Below are positions 59,399 to 64,000 of a DNA stretch of 64,000 nucleotides, one piece after another. The notes below the pieces were generated by a model, which worked only from the letters and a program-made list of their open reading frames with translations, was not told the DNA's origin and ran no database searches. This stretch comes from Streptomyces narbonensis. Lineage in GTDB: Bacteria; Actinomycetota; Actinomycetes; Streptomycetales; Streptomycetaceae. The stretch is from assembly GCF_014649015.1 (NCBI RefSeq), contig NZ_BMSF01000024.1, forward strand, positions 17,698 through 81,697, in the 5' to 3' direction. Every line of letters starts with the position of its first letter. Position 1 is the stretch's first letter. The position numbers were made by a program, and so were the translations under genes.

Positions 59399-60853
59399 AT
59401 GTCTAAGGTCCTCACCTCCCTCCCCGCCGGCGAGCGCGTCGGCATCGCCTTCTCGGGCGGCCTCGACACCTCGGTCGCGGTCGCGTGGATGCGCGACAAG
59501 GGCGCCGTCCCGTGCACGTACACCGCCGACATCGGCCAGTACGACGAGCCCGACATCGCCTCGGTGCCCGGCCGCGCGAAGACGTACGGCGCCGAGATCG
59601 CCCGTCTGGTCGACTGCCGCGCCGCGCTGGTCGAGGAAGGCCTGGCCGCGCTCACCTGCGGCGCGTTCCACATCCGCTCGGGCGGGCGGGCCTACTTCAA
59701 CACCACGCCGCTCGGCCGCGCCGTCACCGGCACCCTGCTGGTCCGGGCGATGCTCGAGGACGACGTACAGATCTGGGGCGACGGCTCGACCTTCAAGGGC
59801 AACGACATCGAGCGGTTCTACCGCTACGGCCTGCTGGCCAACCCGCACCTGCGGATCTACAAGCCGTGGCTCGACGCGGACTTCGTGACCGAGCTCGGCG
59901 GCCGGAAGGAGATGTCGGAGTGGCTCCTCGCCCACGACCTCCCCTACCGGGACAGCGCGGAGAAGGCGTACTCCACCGACGCCAACATCTGGGGCGCCAC
60001 GCACGAGGCGAAGACCCTGGAGCACCTGAACACCGGCGTGGAGACCGTGGAGCCCATCATGGGCGTCCGGTTCTGGGACCCCTCGGTCGAGATCGCCACC
60101 GAGGACGTCACGATCGGCTTCGACCAGGGCCGTCCCGTGACCATCAACGGCAAGGAGTTCTCCTCCCCCGTCGACCTGGTGATGGAGGCCAACGCCATCG
60201 GCGGCCGCCACGGCATGGGCATGTCGGACCAGATCGAGAACCGGATCATCGAGGCCAAGAGCCGCGGCATCTACGAGGCGCCCGGCATGGCCCTGCTCCA
60301 CGCGGCCTACGAGCGGCTCGTGAACGCGATCCACAACGAGGACACCCTGGCCCAGTACCACAACGAGGGCCGGCGGCTCGGCCGTCTCATGTACGAGGGC
60401 CGGTGGCTGGACCCGCAGGCCCTGATGGTCCGCGAGTCGCTCCAGCGCTGGGTCGGCGCGGCCGTCACCGGCGAGGTGACCCTGCGGCTGCGGCGCGGCG
60501 AGGACTACTCGATCCTCGACACGACGGGCCCGGCCTTCAGCTACCACCCGGACAAGCTCTCCATGGAGCGGACCGAGGACTCGGCGTTCGGCCCGGTGGA
60601 CCGGATCGGCCAGCTCACCATGCGGAACCTCGACATCGCCGACTCCCGCGCCAAGCTGGAGCAGTACGCCGGTCTGGGCCTGATCGGCACCGGCAGCCCC
60701 GCGATCGGTGCCGCCCAGGCGGCCGCGACCGGCCTGATCGGCACCCTGACGGAGCTGCCGGAGGGCGGCGCCGAGGCGATCGCCTCGCGCGGCGAGGTGT
60801 CCGGCGACGACGAGATGCTGGACCGCGCGGCGATGGAGATGGGCACGGACTGA
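59399..60853 (+). CDS. argG: Argininosuccinate synthase, long (E. coli-type) form
   Basis: A 484-aa enzyme that joins citrulline and aspartate with ATP to form argininosuccinate. The PP-loop AFSGGLDTSVAVAW is at residues ~18-31, YTADIGQYDEPD is the following motif, and WGDGSTFKGNDIERFYRYGL is typical of the long bacterial form (E. coli ArgG ~447 aa) rather than the ~400-aa form usual in actinobacterial arg clusters. No other arg genes are near, so it may be a second, separately transferred or paralogous copy. Leaderless start at 59399 with ARG-box-like sequences; a 21-bp stem terminator follows. Confidence 0.95.
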   Translation: MSKVLTSLPAGERVGIAFSGGLDTSVAVAWMRDKGAVPCTYTADIGQYDEPDIASVPGRAKTYGAEIARLVDCRAALVEEGLAALTCGAFHIRSGGRAYFNTTPLGRAVTGTLLVRAMLEDDVQIWGDGSTFKGNDIERFYRYGLLANPHLRIYKPWLDADFVTELGGRKEMSEWLLAHDLPYRDSAEKAYSTDANIWGATHEAKTLEHLNTGVETVEPIMGVRFWDPSVEIATEDVTIGFDQGRPVTINGKEFSSPVDLVMEANAIGGRHGMGMSDQIENRIIEAKSRGIYEAPGMALLHAAYERLVNAIHNEDTLAQYHNEGRRLGRLMYEGRWLDPQALMVRESLQRWVGAAVTGEVTLRLRRGEDYSILDTTGPAFSYHPDKLSMERTEDSAFGPVDRIGQLTMRNLDIADSRAKLEQYAGLGLIGTGSPAIGAAQAAATGLIGTLTELPEGGAEAIASRGEVSGDDEMLDRAAMEMGTD

Positions 60854-60880
60854 CGGTCCGAGCCACCCCGGCTCGGCTCG

Positions 60881-60925
60881 GAGAAGGCCGGCCCGGCGCG
60901 CAGTGCGCGCCGGGCCGGCCTTCTC
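60881..60925 (+). terminator. 21-bp perfect stem terminator after argG
   Basis: The arm at 60881-60901 (GAGAAGGCCGGCCCGGCGCG plus one base) pairs perfectly with 60905-60925 across a 3-base loop, ending in TTCTCTCT. It can stop transcripts from both sides and ends 16 bp before the convergent NTF2-like gene stop. Confidence 0.92.
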
Positions 60926-60940
60926 TCTGCCCCGAACGAC

Positions 60941-61333
60941 TCAGCCGCCGGCCGCCTCGTGGGCGATCCGGTCGAACTGGGCCCCCATGGCATCGGCGAG
61001 CGCCCGCGCCGCCGACAGGGGGCGGACCATGACGGTCAGGTCGTCGACCTTCCCGTCCTCGTCGAAGTGCAGGAAGTCGCAGCCCTGGATCTGCTTCCCG
61101 CCGACCGTCGCCGTGAAGACGAGGGCGTGGTCACGGCCGTCGGGGTTCGCGATCTCCCGTACGTAGGTGAAGTCCTCGAAGACGCGCAGCACGCCGCGCA
61201 GGATCGCGGCGGTCATCGCGCGGCCGGCGTACGGCGTGAAGGCGACGGGGCTGGTGAAGACGACGTCCTCGGCGAGCAGCGCCTCCAGAGCGTCCGGATC
61301 GCGGTCCTCCACCGCCTTGCGGAACGGATGCAC
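60941..61333 (-). CDS. NTF2-like (SnoaL-type) protein
   Basis: A 130-aa single-domain cone-shaped NTF2 fold. Visible are MHPFRKAVEDRDPDALEALL, then AEDVVFTSPVAFTPYAGRAM, FTATVGGKQIQGCDFLHFDE and DGKVDDLTVMVRPL. Such proteins act as isomerases, dehydratases or ligand binders; no catalytic pattern decides here. ATG 61333 has GAGGAGG upstream. An AT-rich imperfect palindrome (61356-61367) lies just before the start. Convergent with argG. Confidence 0.83.
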   Translation of the reverse strand: MHPFRKAVEDRDPDALEALLAEDVVFTSPVAFTPYAGRAMTAAILRGVLRVFEDFTYVREIANPDGRDHALVFTATVGGKQIQGCDFLHFDEDGKVDDLTVMVRPLSAARALADAMGAQFDRIAHEAAGG

Positions 61334-61354
61334 GGCCCCTCCTCATCTCGGTTA

Positions 61355-61376
61355 CTCAAATAATTGAATAGGTGAG
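61355..61376. promoter_or_regulatory. AT-rich symmetrical site before the NTF2-like gene
   Basis: TCAAATAATTGA (61356-61367) has complementary TCAA/TTGA arms, inside CTCA-N14-TGAG (61355-61358 and 61373-61376). It is by far the most AT-rich patch nearby and begins 22 bp upstream of the minus-strand start codon, which fits an operator of MarR/TetR type or a promoter. Confidence 0.4.
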
Positions 61377-61503
61377 TCGGAGGCTATGCCGGAGTGCTGC
61401 GACTGTCCAGCGGCGGGCGAGTGGGACCGGTGGGATAGCGTGCGGTGATTGATGAGCGGGCGCGATGCCCGCGCACGAGGCCGGGGACTGGGGCGGGGCA
61501 GGC

Positions 61504-62589
61504 ATGAGCGATTCGGCGTGGGCCCGGTTCCGGCGGCACCGGTGGCTGCCGCGGGCGACGCTGGTCCTGCTGCTCGTGGCTCTGACGGCGGGATTCGTCC
61601 TGGTGCGAGCCGAGCAGCGTGACCGGCACAACGGCGACGCGCTCGCCCGGGGCTGTGGCGGGGTGCTGCCCCGGAAGGACGCGGCGAAGCTGCTGGCCGA
61701 CGACGCCTGGTGGACGCTGCGGACCGGACCGGGGCCGCGCGGTCTCGTGTCCTGCACCCTCGGCGGGGACGGCGAGGACGACCCGTGGTTCACCGTGACG
61801 GCGGAGCCGGTGCTCGACCCGCCGCTGAAGGGCGTCCGGGTGGAGCACGTCATCGGGCGCAGCGCGTACGAGGACGAGCCGGACTGGGCCAGGGAGCACC
61901 AGCGGGCGGACCAGCTCGTCACGGTCCCCTGCCCGAACGGCCTGCCGGGATACGCCCGCCCCGTCACGTCCTTCCGGGTGCACGCCTCGACGAACAGCCC
62001 GGCGAACGAATGGCTCGGCTCGCTCGTCGCTGCCGTCGCCGAGGACGTACGCGCCGACGGGCGCTGCGGAGGGGCTGCCGTGCGGGACACCGACGTACGA
62101 CCGGTGACGCCGCCCCCGCAGGAGGAGGCGCCGGACGCGCCTCCAGCGGAGTGCGCCTGGTTCCGCCCGGCGCTGCTCGGCTCCGCCCTGAAGGGCGCCG
62201 GGCAGTCGGCCCACGGAGCCACCCACGCCTGGGCCGAAGCCTGTTCCACGACCGTCTCGAAGCCGGGGGCGGCGGGCGGCGTGGTGGTGAGCTCGGCGAG
62301 CTGGTGGGGCGAGGTGCTGCCGGAGGTGCGCACCGAGTACGGGCGCGAGCTCGCCCTGGCCGGGCGCGGCGGACAGCCGGCCGCCGGAACGCCGGCGAAG
62401 ACGACGACGTACGAGCTCGCGGTCTGGGCCGAGGGCCGGTGCGCGGGCGGACGGACCCTGCACCGTCTCGGCCTGGAGGGGACGGACCGCGAACTGCTCG
62501 CCGCCCGCGCCGACTCGCTCCTCGCGCGCTACCTCGACGCGTCGGGCGACTGCGGTGACACGAAGGTGCTCGGGAAGGTGTGGGGATGA
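61504..62589 (+). CDS. Hypothetical membrane-anchored protein, first of a coupled pair
   Basis: A 361-aa protein with an N-terminal membrane helix at ~17-35 (ATLVLLLVALTAGFVLVRAE) and a large extracytoplasmic domain. Six or more Cys occur in pairs (RGCGGVLP, VSCTLGG, VPCPNG, GRCGGA, AECAWF, EACSTT, GRCAGG, GDCGDT), suggesting disulfides. It resembles its downstream partner in layout (helix, then two halves with CDG/GxC patterns), hinting at a duplication. The ATG at 61504 has GGGGCGGGGC upstream. Its stop overlaps the next start (ATGA). No family recognised. Confidence 0.75.
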   Translation: MSDSAWARFRRHRWLPRATLVLLLVALTAGFVLVRAEQRDRHNGDALARGCGGVLPRKDAAKLLADDAWWTLRTGPGPRGLVSCTLGGDGEDDPWFTVTAEPVLDPPLKGVRVEHVIGRSAYEDEPDWAREHQRADQLVTVPCPNGLPGYARPVTSFRVHASTNSPANEWLGSLVAAVAEDVRADGRCGGAAVRDTDVRPVTPPPQEEAPDAPPAECAWFRPALLGSALKGAGQSAHGATHAWAEACSTTVSKPGAAGGVVVSSASWWGEVLPEVRTEYGRELALAGRGGQPAAGTPAKTTTYELAVWAEGRCAGGRTLHRLGLEGTDRELLAARADSLLARYLDASGDCGDTKVLGKVWG

Positions 62590-63764
62590 ACGAGGAGCCC
62601 ATGAAGAGGGCGCGGACCGCACCGGCCACGCACACCGCGAACGTCCACCGGTCCGCCGAGTCCGCCGAGTCCGCCGAAACCCTCGACCACGAGCTCGCCC
62701 GGCTCCGCCGCCGTCGGCGGATCCGCCTCGCGGCGGGTCTGGCGGCGGGCGCGGCCGTGGTGGCGGGCGGCCTGTTCTGGCTGTCCGGGGGCCTGCAGGC
62801 CTGGCTCCACGACCGCGCCCTGGACTCGGCGTGCGACGGGGCCCTGGCGACCGATCCCGTACGGGAGTTGGTGGGCGGCGCCGAGGTGACTGCGGAGACG
62901 AGGACGGGCAGGGACTTCTGGCAGTGCCGGGTGAGCGAAGCCGACGACGTGGACGAGGAGGACGGCCGGATCGACCTGCGCGTGACGGTGAGTGACGCGC
63001 GGGACCGCTTCGCCACGTTCGAGGCGGACGCCACCGACGCACCCCTGGGCCACGGCTGGACCGGCGGCTTCGCGTTCGATCCGGACCGGGAGCGCCGGGG
63101 CCAGGCGACCGCGAGCGTCCTGCTCGACTGCGGCGGCGCACGCGGCGGCGGGTTGATCGCCGAGGCACGCGCCAGGATCGACCGGGCCGACTTCGGCCAC
63201 CCGGAGGCTCGTACGGATCTCACCGCGGTACTGACGCGCACGGCGACCGCCTACGCGCGGCACCAGGGTTGCGAGGTCACCGAGGGCGCACCGGTGCGGA
63301 AGGTCGGCGCCTCCGTGAACGCCTGGGACCACGAGCCCTTCGACTCGGTGTCGGGCAGCTGCGCCGGCATCGTGGACCCGCGGACCGCCACCCGATGGGG
63401 TGTTCGTACGGCCGTGGAGACCGCGCCGGGGCCGAAGCCGGTCGAGGGCTGCACACTGGGCGGCCTGCGGGGCGCGCCGCTGTATACGTTCACCGCGTCG
63501 TACGGACCCGCGCTGGACCGGATCGCGCGGGACCGCCTCGAAGAACTGTCCGACCGGCGGGCGGGCGACGCCCCGGACGGCCGTTACGTGCTGTGGGCCG
63601 ACTGCCGCGGCGGGGCGGACCGGGCGGCGTACGTCGTCGCACCCATCGGCGGCACCCTCGGCCGCACGTCTCACCTCGCCCTCGACCACCAGGGCCTCCG
63701 CACCGCCCTGTCGGCTTTCGCCGAACGCTCGGCGAAGGCCCACGACTGCACCGTCACCCCCTAG
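62586..63764 (+). CDS. Hypothetical membrane-anchored protein, second of a coupled pair
   Basis: A 392-aa protein with a charged cytoplasmic head (LARLRRRRRIRLAAG), one helix at ~50-70 (AAGLAAGAAVVAGGLFWLSG) and a Cys-containing extracellular domain (SACDGALA, FWQCRVSE, LLDCGGA, GSCAGIV, GCTLGGL, WADCRGGA). The architecture repeats that of the preceding gene. ATG 62586 overlaps the upstream stop. Its TAG stop at 63762-63764 is made from the CTAG at the left end of the MITE, so the original C-terminus may have been cut or altered by the insertion. Confidence 0.75.
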   Translation: MNEEPMKRARTAPATHTANVHRSAESAESAETLDHELARLRRRRRIRLAAGLAAGAAVVAGGLFWLSGGLQAWLHDRALDSACDGALATDPVRELVGGAEVTAETRTGRDFWQCRVSEADDVDEEDGRIDLRVTVSDARDRFATFEADATDAPLGHGWTGGFAFDPDRERRGQATASVLLDCGGARGGGLIAEARARIDRADFGHPEARTDLTAVLTRTATAYARHQGCEVTEGAPVRKVGASVNAWDHEPFDSVSGSCAGIVDPRTATRWGVRTAVETAPGPKPVEGCTLGGLRGAPLYTFTASYGPALDRIARDRLEELSDRRAGDAPDGRYVLWADCRGGADRAAYVVAPIGGTLGRTSHLALDHQGLRTALSAFAERSAKAHDCTVTP

Positions 63765-63940
63765 GTCCTGTCGTCAAACTCCCGTCTTCCGCCCGAAGGG
63801 CGGGCCCTGCGGCGTCAGGTGCGTGCTCTCGGCGTGCCGGGCGCGGGCCCGCGTACTGGATGTACGCGGGTCTGTGCCCGGTGCGGTGAGAGTGCGTGCA
63901 TGGCGTCGCAGGGCAGGCGGGAGTTTGACGACAGGGCCTA
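63762..63940 (+). mobile_element. Intact hairpin MITE with CTAG/TA target duplication
   Basis: Terminal inverted repeats GTCCTGTCGTCAAACTCCCG (left, from 63765) and CGGGAGTTTGACGACAGGGC (right, 63919-63938) match at all but one position. TA at 63762-63763 and 63939-63940 fits a Tc1/mariner-IS630-type duplication. The core (63818-63902) is a long imperfect palindrome, GCGTGCTCTCGGCGTGCCGG ... CCGGTGCGGTGAGAGTGCGT. About 175 bp, no coding capacity; a transposase would have to act in trans. Confidence 0.85.
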
Positions 63941-64000
63941 GGTGTATTGACTCGCAGGGTTGTTGACTCGGGTGATGGGCGGGTGTCCGTCGAGTGCGGT
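63941..64000. other. Window end, no feature
   Basis: Sixty bases after the MITE with no recognisable gene start or signal. A gene beginning beyond the window cannot be excluded. Confidence 0.5.

Overview
The window looks like a stretch of chromosome from a Streptomyces. Third codon positions are almost always G or C, and start codons are ATG, GTG and one TTG. The gene set fits: an AfsR-like regulator, a streptophobe-type membrane protein, a DUF6777 secreted protein, an MpaB-type oxygenase, STPKs, a SpoIIE-type phosphatase and many TetR/GntR/LysR/MocR regulators. I see no rRNA, tRNA, CRISPR array, integrase, transposase gene or large biosynthetic cluster, so this reads as ordinary chromosome with metabolic and regulatory genes. 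All assignments come from reading the sequence; no database search was run.

Layout. 0-13 kb: the beta-chain part of an Ntn acylase, a Ca2+/H+ antiporter, a decayed hemerythrin-type remnant, a secreted SRPBCC protein divergent from a TetR gene, a GNAT enzyme, an acyl-CoA synthetase/nitronate monooxygenase operon with a palindromic operator, a secreted beta-lactamase-fold hydrolase, a secreted sialidase and an alpha/beta hydrolase. 13-16.4 kb: tdh-kbl-lysR, the threonine to glycine pathway. 16.5-25 kb: a PYROXD2-like oxidoreductase, a D-Ala-D-Ala dipeptidase, a kinase-TPR fusion, an MpaB-type protein, a frameshifted histidine phosphatase, an SDR and two hypotheticals. 25-36.4 kb: a BBE-type oxidoreductase, a FadE26-like acyl-CoA dehydrogenase with a KstR-like box, a decayed hairpin MITE, a siderophore-interacting protein, an AfsR-like regulator and a PAS-GAF-SpoIIE phosphatase, then a PHP protein.

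36-47 kb: succinate-semialdehyde dehydrogenase, a class II aldolase-like protein and a TetR, followed by the most coherent signalling unit. In it a leaderless FHA-FHA-ABC transporter, an SH3-like protein and an STPK form one operon, recalling mycobacterial Rv1747/PknF. Next to it lie a streptophobe protein and a DUF6777 protein. 47-53.5 kb: a MocR regulator, an FBP-type zinc protein, a glutaryl-CoA dehydrogenase-like enzyme divergent from a type III CoA-transferase and GntR regulator (probable glutarate catabolism), and a TetR. 53.6-64 kb: a secreted dipeptidase-like protein with a discoidin domain, a beta-propeller, a CBS-BON protein, DUF1876, a DinB-like protein, long-form argG with ARG-box-like sequences over a leaderless promoter, an NTF2-like protein, and two coupled membrane-anchored proteins ended by an intact hairpin MITE.

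The most unusual non-coding signal is a set of six unrelated short tandem arrays (units mostly 16-23 bp), all in gaps or across stop codons. The second is the pair of MITE copies, each abutting a TAG stop codon.
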